Assembly: GCF_000002235.5 (NCBI RefSeq)
Contig: NW_022145609.1
Coordinates: forward strand, 29,659,153-29,723,152
Direction of reading: 5' to 3'
Length of the DNA: 64,000 nucleotides
Source of the DNA: Strongylocentrotus purpuratus
Lineage: Eukaryota > Echinodermata > Echinoidea > Camarodonta > Strongylocentrotidae
The position numbers and the translations under genes were made by a program. Numbering within the stretch: position 1 is the stretch's first letter; the number at the start of each line of letters is the position of its first letter. A model generated the notes under the pieces. It had not been told where the DNA came from and ran no database searches. It saw only the letters and a program-made list of their open reading frames with translations. Shown piece after piece: positions 1 through 13,130 of this stretch.

Positions 1-346
1 AAACTCAACATAAATATTGATAAAGTCTACCTCTAACCACTATATCCTACCCTCTTGAAGTGATCCTCAGAAATAGGAAGGTTTCCATGGATACAAGAAA
101 TATTGGCACAATTTCTTGCTTTATTCCTCTCAAAAGGAGTACTTTCAACATATAATATGTATTTTACATAAATACTAAATGAACACAAACATTGCACTTG
201 GTGTAACCTATATATTAAACATAAAAAATACATACATCTACTCATAAATAAATCTAGATCTGAAAATTACTGAATGAACTTAAGAAAAATACAATAGGAG
301 TAGTCTGACATGAGAATACCTCTCTTAATTATTAGGCAGTTGAGGC

Positions 347-661
347 AAGAGAGAGAGAGAGTTAGAAACGTAAAGAGATAGGGACGATGAGTAAGAGAAA
401 GCGAGAGATAGGGATTAATAGTAAGAGAGAGAGAAAAGAGAGAGAGAGAAAGAAAGAAAGAGAGAGATAGGGATGGAGAAAGAAAGAAAGAGAGAGATAG
501 GGATGGAGAGAGAAAGAAAGAGAAAGGGACGGAGAGAGAGAGAAAGAAAGAGAGAAATAGGGATGGAGAAAGAAAGAAAGAGAAAGGGATGGAGAGAAAG
601 AGTAAGAGAGAGAAAGAGAGGTGGGAAAGTAAAGAAGGAAAAGAGAGAGAGAGAGAGAGGG
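347..661 (+). repeat. Purine (GA/GAAA) tandem repeat, about 30-bp higher-order unit
   Basis: Almost pure purine on the plus strand. The landmark GGGATGGAG (or GGGACGGAG) recurs at spacings of 27-33 bases at least five times among GA/GAAA runs. Open frames across it on both strands are composition artefacts. Confidence 0.85.
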
Positions 662-1678
662 GATGATCGGTACACGAGACATGTAGCAGACAAAGATAGA
701 AACAGAAAGATGGGAGGGTAAGAGAAATAATATATTCATCACTAAACAAACATTTCATATACCAGCACCGAATTGATTTGTGATGTTTTAACTTTAAGAA
801 ACAGAATAGAATGCAGTTTTTTCTTCTAAAAAGTGAGTGAATGAACAGTCGCCCAAAATAATAACTCTACACGTTACAGTCTCTCTCCTATCAAGGGGGT
901 GACCAAGTACATCTTGGATATACACAACATTTCAGCTTAACAGCAATGTTAACCATAATCGCTAGTTTTGGCTATAATAATAATTACAGAGAATCGTGAC
1001 TGCAATTTTGTGTAAGTTGCAATGATTAATAATTAACTTTTAATAACTGATAAAAGGGGAATGAATAATTTGTTTGTTAACTGTATTTTTTGGTTGGAGC
1101 AATGTGCGATTGAAAATAACTAGTCTGTTTTTTTATTAAGTTATATGTGACATTGGCACAGCAAGAGTTATCAAAAATGTAGAAGATGAACCGGACTGGA
1201 CAAGATTTGATCATTAATGTAGTGAAACACCTTGGGATACTGTGTACACTGTTATGCACTATGGATTGAAACCATACACTGCCACACTGTTTGGAGTATA
1301 TGATACAAATGCACTGTTAGCGTGCTAAAGGATGACTGTGGCACTCCATTGTTCATACGATCAGTTGACTGAAGCCGGTAAAGAGTTAAAACATGTACAG
1401 CTCTATAACTGCTACTACTGGAAGACATTCAAGAGAGAAACTTTGAGATTGGAGGATTAACAGCAGAAGGATTATCTTCATAATCAGGTGCCTGGCAGAA
1501 TAGGGTACGCAACTGTATTCCTAACTGACTCCATCTCTTAGAGCCTCTCTGCCAGAGACATGACATCATCATTCATTCTTCATACTTCTATGAACATTTC
1601 TACAAAGTTGAATCGTGTAAAATAGAATAATATACCTCTGTTTCTTTAAATATATCTTTCTTCCACTCTCTTCTGTAC

Positions 1679-1684
1679 TTTATT
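1679..1684 (-). terminator. Candidate polyadenylation signal AATAAA
   Basis: First AATAAA on the gene strand after the stop, about 535 bases downstream, just past a long (GA)n tract. Other AATAAA copies lie further downstream. The true 3' end cannot be told from sequence. Confidence 0.25.
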
Positions 1685-1687
1685 CTT

Positions 1688-1690
<3 letters not shown>

Positions 1691-1750
<60 letters not shown>

Positions 1751-1755
1751 CTTTC
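1691..1755 (+). repeat. (TC)n microsatellite
   Basis: About 42 bases of perfect TC followed by CTTTCTCT units. Confidence 0.95.
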
Positions 1756-2217
1756 CCAATCAACCCCTAAACACATTCTAACAGAGTATAACAGATTGAG
1801 AAAGTAGAAGAACATATAATGGCAACTATCTTATCACCAACAAAGCCATCTTTGTTGTTTCATACGACAATTCTTTTCCCATATCACAACAGGAAGAAGA
1901 ATCTCATTGTATATATAAACAAAAAGTTATCTAACTCACATAAAGTTTGAGATGTCTAAGACATGAAAATATGATTTCTAAAAGAAATGATGATAATTCA
2001 TGAATCTTCCCCAATGAGAAAAGGTCCAGCCTTCAATCTATTATTCATGCATGGGCGACAACCACGCTGCCTTCTAGCAAAGTTCAAATGTCATAGGAGA
2101 TGGAGATTTGTACATGTGTACAAGGAAGCATGGTAAAGTCCAGACTGTAGACTGTATAATGTTCAAAGCAGCCTTCTATCACATTGATCACATGGAGAGG
2201 CTAGACTCGTCCATATG

Positions 2218-2543
2218 TCACACAAAGCGAGGTTCCCTGCTTCTCCGCCTCTGTGTCGATGTCTGGCTCTGACCGCCGCTACCCCCAGGGTCTAGTTTCT
2301 GCCCGCCCCTGGTTAGCTTCTGACCGGTAGCATCGCCCCCTGGGGAGGAGGGTGTGGTCACCCCTGCACCCATCCTCTGCGGCTGAGGGCTGGTGTAAGC
2401 GCTGGGGACGTACCCCCCTGCGGGTTCCCCACCAGACTTCTCCTGGGATGATGACCCAGCTGATATCTGTAGGAGTGTTTGTTTGTTTGGTGAGTGAGGC
2501 GTCTTGATGTGATGGCCCATACCTTCACCATCACTGCCCGATC
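2218..2543 (-). CDS. ARHGAP29: ARHGAP29-like last coding exon 26 with PDZ ligand
   Basis: Residues 992-1099 and TGA stop. Gly/Ser/Pro/Gln-rich, GC-richer than its surroundings, ending RRRSREPRFV. A C-terminal FV with an upstream Pro resembles the PQFV end of human ARHGAP29 (PARG1), known to bind PDZ4 of PTPN13/PTPL1. Acceptor CCCTCAG. Starts in phase 1, agreeing with exon 25. Confidence 0.9.
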
Positions 2544-5500
2544 CTGAGGGAGGTTAACACATTGCATTCATTCTATTAATTACAATTGGAAAACATGACC
2601 AGGGGAGTGTTTAACAAAGACTAAGATCGACTTTAATTTGGTCTTAAATATGACAGGCCATTCATGCCACTGGTTGCTCTCACCATTGGCCTCTCAATTA
2701 TGATCTTTGGATAATATTTTTTCCTTCAATAATGAACTATAACAAGGCTAAATTCTGTAGATGTGTGACCATGATTTTAACGTCCCTTGAGAAACCAATG
2801 CCACGAATGGTAAGAGGAACTAGTGGTATGATCGGCCTGCCATAGTTAAGTCCAACTTAAAGTCGTCTTAGCCTTTGTAAAACACTCCCCAGAAATTTTT
2901 CACACACATGAAACTGACATGAAACGGGTTAGGATTCATGAAAAAATGTTCTCTCTTGAATCTCACTTGCAAAACATCTTGCTGCAGAAACCAGCGTTGT
3001 TGACATTTTGCAAGCATTTCTGTCTGAACTTGTAATATAATCTTGTAGCAAATTTTTCATTCAAGTATCGTACACTTTATATTCATATTGAAGGCCCAAA
3101 CAAATATTTTGTTAGAGCGTTAGTGAATTACACTGCATTTATCTTCAGTGCATATTCACTATAAAATGCAAATTGCAAACATGGATAATTTGTATAATTA
3201 TCTATCAACTGACTGTGGTTAGGGTGTATACTTTCTATACCATGACCACGTTTAAAATTAATATTCCACTTGGGTGCTAGCCATGCTTTATAACAGCTAC
3301 TCAGACAATCCATTAGTGTCTCCCCTCCACCCTCCCCCCCCCCCCTCCCATAGTAAAACCTGTCTATAAAGACCACCCAAGGGAGACAAGAAAGTTGGTC
3401 TTTATAGACACGCGGTCTTTAAGTACAGGTTCCTTTAGTACATGTTTCAATGAGAAACCATTTTCAAGGGAAACAAAAGAGATGGTCTTTGTAGATGGGT
3501 GGTCTTTCTATAAAGGTGGTCTTTATAGACAGGTTTGACTGTACTAGTATCTCACCATCCTCATCACTGCTATGCCCATTCTTCAGGGGTTGCGAGTGTC
3601 TAGAACGTCTCCTCCTATCATGATGATCACCATGGTCCTCACTGCTACCAGGTAAGGTGAAACCCAAGGAATGTGATGATGATGACGCGGTGGCGGTGGT
3701 GGTGGTGGAGCTAGTCAGATGGGTTGAGTTGTTTGAACTTTTGTTCAGAGCCTGACCTGAAAAGCGACGGAAAAAAATGTAAGATATGTGTCTAAAGGCA
3801 TCGTTTAGCAATGTTAAATCAGTGTCTGTGATATGGTGTAATATTGAAGCCCTAAAAAGAACTGCACTTCAAAATTATCATGAAGTGCCTCAAAAAAGTA
3901 AAAATCTTTGAGTGACCGGTTATACCATAGTCATTTTTCCAAATAGACTGTAGTGTTATAAAAACCGTTAGGAAAACAAATTCTGAAATTTCTAATTCCA
4001 ATCATAGATATCTTGATAATCAGACATGTGATTGGCTTGTAAAAGTCATGGGATTCATGTATGACCCAAAGGTTTATAACTATGATTGCAGCGTGAGCTA
4101 AATCCAGGAATTCTTTTAGAATCTGAAGCAAAGTTACCCGATCCCTTAATTTTTTTTCTAGGAAATGCTATTTATCATCAAGGTTTGCCCATGCACAATG
4201 TATGCACATTATCCACTCCCTGGGGAGCATTCCAGTCAGGTTTACAGATGCTCACAATGTTGAGCAAACTACAATATGTCTTTGGCATTCTACCAGGTAT
4301 TATGTAACACCTGGGTGGAGAGTGGCAGATGTGGATTAATGTCTTGCCAAAGGGTGTTAGTGCCAGGCTGGGATTGGAACCCTAAACCCTTGGATTGGGG
4401 GTCAAGTGAATGAACCACTATACCACAACAGCTTCATAATTTGTCTTGCCATAGGATGTTAGAGCCAGGCTGAGATTTGAACCCTAAACTCTTGGATTGA
4501 GAGTCAAATAACTGAACCACTACACCACTACACCTCTACTTGATGGCGTATCAAACTAACCTCTGTGAACATCGTTAGGAGAGTGAGCTTCATCCCTCTG
4601 GAAGTCTTCTACTGGAGTCTCATTAGCTCCAAAGATCTGTGCAAAAATATCAAAGGTTTGAATCAAATATTTAAGGTCTATATTATACATATAATACATG
4701 TTTGGGAGTGCATTAGTGAATATGCACTACCCGCAGGTTAAGTCACAGTAGGATAATGAACGAGACTTGGCGAGTTCATTGTCCGTCTCATTGTGAATTA
4801 ATCAAGTGCAGTGCATATCACTAAAGCACGAGCTAAAAATATATATATTTTGTTACACAAGAAGGGTCTACAATATGAGTATAAAGTTGAGAAATTTACT
4901 CCCGTGCATATTGTGAAGATTAATGCACGCACACGTGGTTCATTTTGACGCATCTCATTGGCTACATTCTTGAACCCATTTTATAATGTAATAGTAACAA
5001 CTTTTAAAAAGAAACTAAAAAGCATTCCTAAATATCTTTGGGAGTTGCAGAGGGTACTTCTTCATTATTTAGGGCTTAGCCTACAGAAGAATTTAATTAA
5101 TGTGTGTCACTCACCTCTGGATATATTGCCATGAGCTCTATCGCCCTCGTGTGGTGGTTCATATCAATGAGAGCATCTAGCGACGATGTGTTAGCATCTC
5201 TGAAAGAGTTTAACACAAGACAGACAGAGAGGAAACGTTAGATTTATCCATCTTTCCCTACGTCTCACATTACAATTTTGGAACTGTTGACAGACATCAG
5301 ATATTGCCTCTTTAAAACTACACACACATTTATGTTACATTCAAGCAGCAACAAAATATATTGGGTATTTGTATAGCACACAAATCCACCACATAAGGTG
5401 CTCTAATATTAATAATAATAATAATAATAGCTCGTTCTTATATAGCGCTTTTCAGGACCGGTCATTGGATTCAGGCTTACCCGCACACAATGTATGCACA

Positions 5501-8500
5501 TTCTCCACTCCCTGGGGAGCATTCCAGCCAGGCGTCATTTTTACATGCGCACACTTGCGAATCTAACCACATTAGCTTTCGCATCCTACCAGGTACCCAT
5601 TTAACACCTGGGTGGAGAGTGGCAAATGTAGATCAATGTCTTGCCAAAGGACATTAGTGCTGCGGCGGGACTTGAACCACGGACCTTGTGATCCACAGTC
5701 CGGCGACTTATCCACTCGTCCACAACACCTCTTCTTCATATATTACCCTTGCTCTACCTAGGTTACCTATTACGTGCTTACAGCATTCAAGGAATTCCTT
5801 CCTACCAGTACTCATTTAACACCTGGGGGGAGAGTGGCAAATGTTGATCAATATATTGCCTCACTGGGGCTCAAAGCCATGACCTTCGCATTTCCAGTCA
5901 AATGTTCAAACCACACGATTACAACAAATCTTACATTGTAATTTACATTTTTACTAAGGGCTAGTAGAAACATTCTCCATCATGTTTTCTAGATACTAAC
6001 CCTCATTAACTTATGATTGAATTTTTCTTAGATACTTAATAATATCAATATACCATACTTATATGACGCATACCACAAATATGTCCCTATGCGCTGCATA
6101 TAAATGCATACTAATGAGCACACAAGTAATTGGTGGATGAGTGAAATTGCTTTTGTTGTAGATGAAGAGATAAAGAATAATGATGATTCTGACATACCTT
6201 AGTTTGAGGAGAGTTGGTCCAAAGACGATACCCAGGTTGCTACCTGACATGTGGTTGAGAGGTTCCTCTGATACTCTGTAAGTAGATGATTAGAAAAATA
6301 TCTTCAGTTAGGGTTACAAAGATAACAAATGTTTACAATCAGTCGTTTGCCTAGATTGATTCTGATTAAATAACTTGTTTTGGACTGCTACTTGGGTATT
6401 CTCGTGAAATAAGCCACTTCTCATTCACTTTGTACATAGCGGTTCATTCTGTGTGATGCCTATGGGGCATTCCACTTCCCCATAGACTTTTCACGGGAAA
6501 GCCTGCTACTTGCTTTAAAGAAAACACTTTTGTGAAAAAAATATAAAAATGGAGGACAATTTTATGTAGCTTACAACATGCAAAGCTTTCTAAATGTGTG
6601 TATCTCCTGGGAAAATGTTATGAACCTATTATAGATATATGACCATGAAGAGTGAATTTTGTTAGAGATACTCAAAGATTTTTTTGGCATAAACTCACTG
6701 CCCAAAATAGGTCATAACAAGACATTCAAAGTGTCTATGGTATTATGATGATAAGGTCCAGGGTTCAAAATCAAGTTGAGGTTAAGGCAATTATCCTAAA
6801 TTACCAAGTCCTTACCGGTATTTTTAGTGTTCAGTTAACTTTAGACTCATTCATGTCTGATATTGAGTTTCAATGTTCTTTTTTCCAAAATACAACCAGC
6901 CTGTGCATAAAAATACGAATCATATACCGCTTAGAAAAAAAATTAAACTTTTTAAAATCAGCTTCAAACGTGTATTTTAACTTTGAATTCCCTGAAAGAC
7001 TAAACACAACTTGTGCAAACATGACTGACCTTTTTAAGTGATACATGAGAACTTTGGCTGTGTGATGATGGAGTTGCGGTAGTTTGGCGATGACCTGTTT
7101 GAACCTCGTAATGATGGCCGCATCGTCGTAGACCACGCCCTCCTTCTGAGGGAACTCTTTGGCAGCTGCTATGAAGTCTGGGTAGAGGTTGAAGGTCAGC
7201 AGTGGTTCTGGGAGCTGTTTAGAAGAACAAGAAATTAAAGGTATAGTCCAGTTTTGGAAACGCCCCCCCCCCCCCTCTCAAAAAATGAAATGGAAGCTCT
7301 TATTACCAATCATGTGAAAGAATGTGTTTTGACTGATACGTGATGATACAAATTTTGCCGGGGAACCGCCCACTAATTGATATATACTTAGTAAATTATT
7401 ATATCTATCCGGACTGGATAGATATTGCGTAGTCCCATATTCATCTTTCTGTGTACAGTGCTTGTAACTTTACCAAGACTGGGCCAAATTTTTTATCATT
7501 TTGATGATTCCAGAACCTTGCAGTACACACCAATACATATATGCTAGATGATCAACCTTTTCTGATCGATTCCACAACGTTTCTTTCACAATGCAATCGC
7601 ATGACCAGAACTGGTCTATACCTTTAACCCTTCATTTACTATGAGCGCTGATTCGCCGATGTGCTGACATGCCACAAGTGCCCAATGGTACAAACAATGA
7701 ATGTAGGTACCAGTTAACAGAAGGTTTGCACTATGCCATCAAAAGCTTTGAGAAATAACCCACTTAAGGTGTAAACTGGCTATATGACAGCACTACTGTG
7801 TTTTATATATATTCTTTGTTAAAAAAAATACTGTTTGATAAACATATGTTTGATTGAGAACATTTCTCTTGAATCCTATCACGGTAGTTTCAAGGTTTGT
7901 ATTACAAATAGCATTAATGGGTGTAAACCTAGCCATATTGCAGCTCAAATTCAAGCTTGGATCAGCTGATCCATTGTCTAGAAATAATCCACATACTGTG
8001 ACAACTCTATATTCATATCAATTGTGACTATTGTGGTTATCAATATTTGTTGAATAGACTGGTAACTAACCTGTCTCAGGTAGAGCTTGAGTGTACTGGT
8101 AATGAGATGTGGGGGACTCTCTGAGAGGTCGACAAGGTCAGCACCATTCTCAAAGGTTTGACAAAGCTTCTCAACTTTGACCTTTAACCCTGCAACCCTG
8201 TAGATACCCTGAAAAAGATCAAGAAAATTGATTTATTTAAAAAATATTCAAACATAATGTGAAAAGCACTTTATGTTTCATCATTACATAGCATATGGAA
8301 CAACCTGAAATATAAAAACATAATGAGTTTTCGTATTTTTAATTGATATTTGCACTAACAAATGATAAAGATTATTGAAAAAGAACCAATAGAGAATTGT
8401 ATTAAGTTGAACATGTAAGACATCAATATATTTTCTGCCATCACGCATACACTATTAAATACATATACTATGAATTAAAAGTAAACTTGTTACAAGAAGG

Positions 8501-11243
8501 GCATTTTTTCACTTGGGAAAGGGTTATTACACATAGAATTTCACTTGTCACAAAATACTTGCTGTATCAGCATATCTAAAGGAAGTGCGTGAATGTAGAA
8601 CCAATGAAAATACAAGAATAAACATATCAGATGTTAAGAGAGCAATACCTTGATTTGCAACGCCTTCTTTTCAATCTCTGAGATGCACTTGGTGACGATG
8701 AAGGGTACCTCCCTGCCCGTCACCCTCAAGTGTTCCGACAGATTCACCCCGAATACGTTCATCTTGCCCATGAGCCGCTTGCCACCGCAGTTGATAGCCA
8801 GGGACTCCAGACACTTCTTATGGCAAGCCAGCCCGCACCGTTCACACTCCGCGCCGTTGAAGTAGACGTAGCTCTCGCACTCCCGACACTTTGATGGTGT
8901 ACGTAGCTTTCTGATCATGTGCGTCATGGCTGCCTTGGAGAGCGTCAGGTTCTTGAATGCATTTGGAATGGGCTCGATCAATCCTGTTGGGAAACAAGAA
9001 AGTAACCGAGTTTGAATGTTGCCATTTCAATCGAGATGGTTGCATATAAAGTAATACTCATTCATTCATTTTGTAACAAAAAGGGAGGGGAAAAATCAGA
9101 GTATCAAATAATGGGGCAAACTACAGAGTAATATATTTGGTATATTTCACTGAAATGTACAAAAAGAATAGAACCGTTATATTACTAAAGCTATATTTCC
9201 ACAATCATAGTGGAGGAAAAAAGTACTCCATTCCAGTACTTGCAAAATAATTATTTGAAAATTGATTCTAAAACATCAAATACGGGTAAGCTAATTAAAC
9301 AGCACTACCCAAATCAAATTAATTTCTTTTATTGGTACTACAAAATCAAAGAATAGCAATGAATACAGAATATGAATAATAAAGCTTTACGTCTTGCACT
9401 TATCAGTCTAAATCGCGAGAATGAACAGAAAGCCAAATTCAGACAATATCTTTAATCAAATATATGCAAATTTGAACATATTTAAGAATATATTCCAGTA
9501 TTCATGTTCTTAAATTCCATCTACCTCTCTTATCCAACCCCAAACTTACTGTTAGGTCCACTGTTGACAACCACAGCCGGCGTATCTTCTCCTAGCTCAT
9601 CACCGGATGATAGTCCTCCTCCTCCTCCCGTATCCCTGGCGATGACCCTTGGTCCGTTCCTTGGACTAGCTGATGGGGAACCTGACTTGGTAGAGCTGCC
9701 GCTGATGCTCTCAGAATCACTCACGGGATGGGCCTGCCATGCAAGCAATCTCTGAGATTTATCTGTTAAACAAATTAAAATGGTACTCAAAATTCTGCAC
9801 TCAATAGCTGAATATATTCTACATGTACGTAGAATAAAATAAGAAATAGAAATATATGAATAGACAGACAGATATATAGATACATAGATAGATGCGCTGT
9901 ATAAATTGATCTAATTATTATTTTTATATCAAAGTTGAACCACAGGAAGCAGTACAAGTCATCCTTTTTTCATTTTTTTTTTTACTTTCCCTGTTCATTT
10001 CCTCTTTATTTCTACCTAAATCAATAGTATTCTCAAATCAAAGATACTATTCATTAACCTGACAAGGTCACGCAAGTAAATGTACATTAACTTCAATTGT
10101 TAAGTAACTAGCTAAGAATGTTGGAAAGTACATCCTTGAAAGTTGGAATAAAAAAATGAACAAAGATTTATACATAGAAAGGGAAAGATTAATAATGATT
10201 TTCAATAAGAATGCTAAGTATTTCACTATATTCCAGTCATCTGGCATCCATGACAGATACCCTTTCTTGTAGAAGAATAGTCGATACAAGTATTTTTAGT
10301 CACTTCTACTAGGTATCCATCCTGTTATCTTGGAACATATTTCACACAAATTTCATGCCAAGCCCCTAATATTATTTAGCTATCATAAACCTTAGACTTT
10401 CTCTTTTCCTTGTTCTCCATCCATCTCCCCTTCTAAATTGAATAGCATCCTCATCAAAATTGTAATCAAATGTGTACTTTATCTGTTCAGTCAATTAAAT
10501 GAAAATATTGATGACAATGTCTGTTTGTTGTTTGCCTTTTCCAAAACAAGACAGAAGGTGAAATGAAAATAAGACTACTTACCAGATCTTCTTGAGCCAG
10601 AGTCGGACCTGTTGCGTAGGAATGTCTTGTCATCTTCAAAGCTGTCGTATGACTGAGAGCTGGTCTTTCTCTCGCGCTGTAATGAGCTTCTGCAAAGGTG
10701 ACAAGATTTGGAAATGAAGTTGGTTAAACCTTACAATGCTTCTTGTTTTCATATCATTTTTCTTTGTCTTCATTATGATGTATGTTGGCAGGCTAAGAAT
10801 TTGCACATCTCTAATGCTTGATTCATTCTTCTTCTCCAATACCTCTCTTTTTTTTTCTCTCTCTATTTCACAATGTTTTAATTTATTTATTTGTCAAACT
10901 CTCTCTCCTTTCCTCTCCATTCCTCTTTCTTGTTTTCTTCTTCTACCATTTCCCTGCTCTCTCATTCCTTCCCCTTCTCTCTACTTGAAAGGCTTTCCTT
11001 CCTAATTTCACTGTCCACTGTCCCTTTTTCCTCTGCCTTCATGGTCCTTTCTTTTCTCTCCTCCCTTTTAAACCTTTGGACAGAGTGACCTGAACAAAAT
11101 ATATAAGAGGAAAAATGTAACAAATGCTATTCCCTTTCTCTCTTCTTCTGCCTCACTGCCACCCCCCCCCCCCCCCCCCCCACCTCCTCCCCCCTCTTTC
11201 CCCTCTCCTCTCCTCTCTCCCTCTCCCTCTCCCTCTCCCTCTC

Positions 11244-11302
<59 letters not shown>

Positions 11303-13077
11303 GCACCATATATTAACTTACGCGTTGTTGTACGGTTCAAAGATCAGTGGTTCTGTGTCCTGTAGTGCATGCCCTGACATAAACCTCTTGTGATGTTTCA
11401 CATAATGACTGAACTGAAGACCAGGCTCATACGCCCGAATCTGCTCGCACAGAGTTTGAAACTGAAAAAGGAGAACAGAATAAAATGAAATTGTTAACAA
11501 TCAACATATAGGTGTCAGTGTTCTGAATCAAGAATTTTGAATTGAAACATTATACAACTCATGCAAACCACATTATTAAAAGCCTTGAGCAGATTGAAAC
11601 CAATGTGCGTTACGCTACGGTCACAAAGGTTCGTATGAATCTCTGTTTTTCCATTGTCTGAAAATCGTTCATACGGCGTTCGTAGCAGTTCATAATGGCA
11701 TTTGTGACCAAGGCTTTAGATTACTCACACTTTAATTCTATTCAATCTATTAAGCACATATATTTCAAATACGGATTTCATCTGTAATAGAAGATATACA
11801 TTCTAACTGTCTTTACAATAAAAGGATAAAAGTAGCTATTCTGATTTCTTATATGCCAAATGGAACACCTAGTCCTCAGTTATAGTTGATCAATACGACA
11901 CATTAGTAAAGCACCTAGGATGTTTTGAAAGCACAAAAATGAAAAGACAGTGTTTAAGTACCTGTATTGGAGCTGGTGCTGACAGGGTATGTTGCATACT
12001 GAAGTAGCTGTGTGTCACCTGGAGACAAACAAAAGAAATGATCACAATATTGTTATCGTCTCATATCATGATTATTTTATTGTTTTAATGAAGCAAATAC
12101 AATTTTAAAATTTTAACTAGTTGAGCCTTTTATCAATGTAAGGAAATTAATATTCAATGTTTAAATGTACACTGGACCAAATAAACTAAAAAGAAATATC
12201 AATTGGAATCAATTACAAATCTTTAAAAGACATAAATTATTACCGTACAACATGTACCTCGCATAAAATTTCACGCACATTAAATGCGATGAATTTAGTC
12301 TTTAACAATGATAAAAATTGGTGAAAAACACAATAAAAATAACTGGACAAACAAAAAATTGTCCAGCAATTTACAAACCAATATTTTTGTGCAAGACTGT
12401 CTCCTACAGTATGTAATCATATTTATGTTTATGATTGTATATTTATTGTACTGTTTTGAAACATTGATGGAGAACAAATTTCTATGCGTTATATACATGT
12501 GTATAGACACAACAATTCTAGAAATATCAACTATGAATCAGTATATATGTACATGTTATGAAAATTTATGAAAATGCCATTCTACCATTCTTCATCCTTG
12601 CCCTGGATAAACACTGTATCTCTTGATGACTTTTCATTCCATAAAACTATAACAAGGCTGACTTACTGCTTTCATTGTCTGGTCACACATGAAGATGAGT
12701 TCTCTGAGTTGTATCAACAATTTTTGCTGCAAAGGAAACGCAAGTCAATAGTCAAATTAAGATGGTACTCAAAACCATGCACTCAATTGATATATTCTAC
12801 ATGCATGTAGAATGAGATAAGAAAGAGAGATAGAGATAGGTGGAAGGATGGATGGAAAGATAGATGGATAGATATAGTGTGGATAGATATATTGTAGACA
12901 GATAGAGAGAGAGAGGGGTAGACAGAGAGACAAAGAAAGAAATAGAAAGAGAAAACAAATAGAAAAATAGAACTAGAGAAAAAAAAAATATATATATATA
13001 TAGATGCTAGCAAAGAGAGTTTAGTAAAAGAGTTGAGGTAAACCGTAAGGAAAGAGACAGAGAGAGAGGAAAAGAGA

Positions 13078-13130
<53 letters not shown>

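Larger units (their letters stand above)
1..2217. other. 3' UTR/flank of the gene; no coding sequence seen
   Basis: AT-rich, no conserved ORF. Holds the GA-rich tandem block (347-661) and the (TC)n tract (1691-1755). The end of the 3' UTR is unknown. Confidence 0.6.

Noticed and set aside
267-758. Long open frames across 267-758 on both strands
   Set aside because: They are made only of Ser/Leu/Phe or Arg/Glu/Lys from GA/CT repeats.
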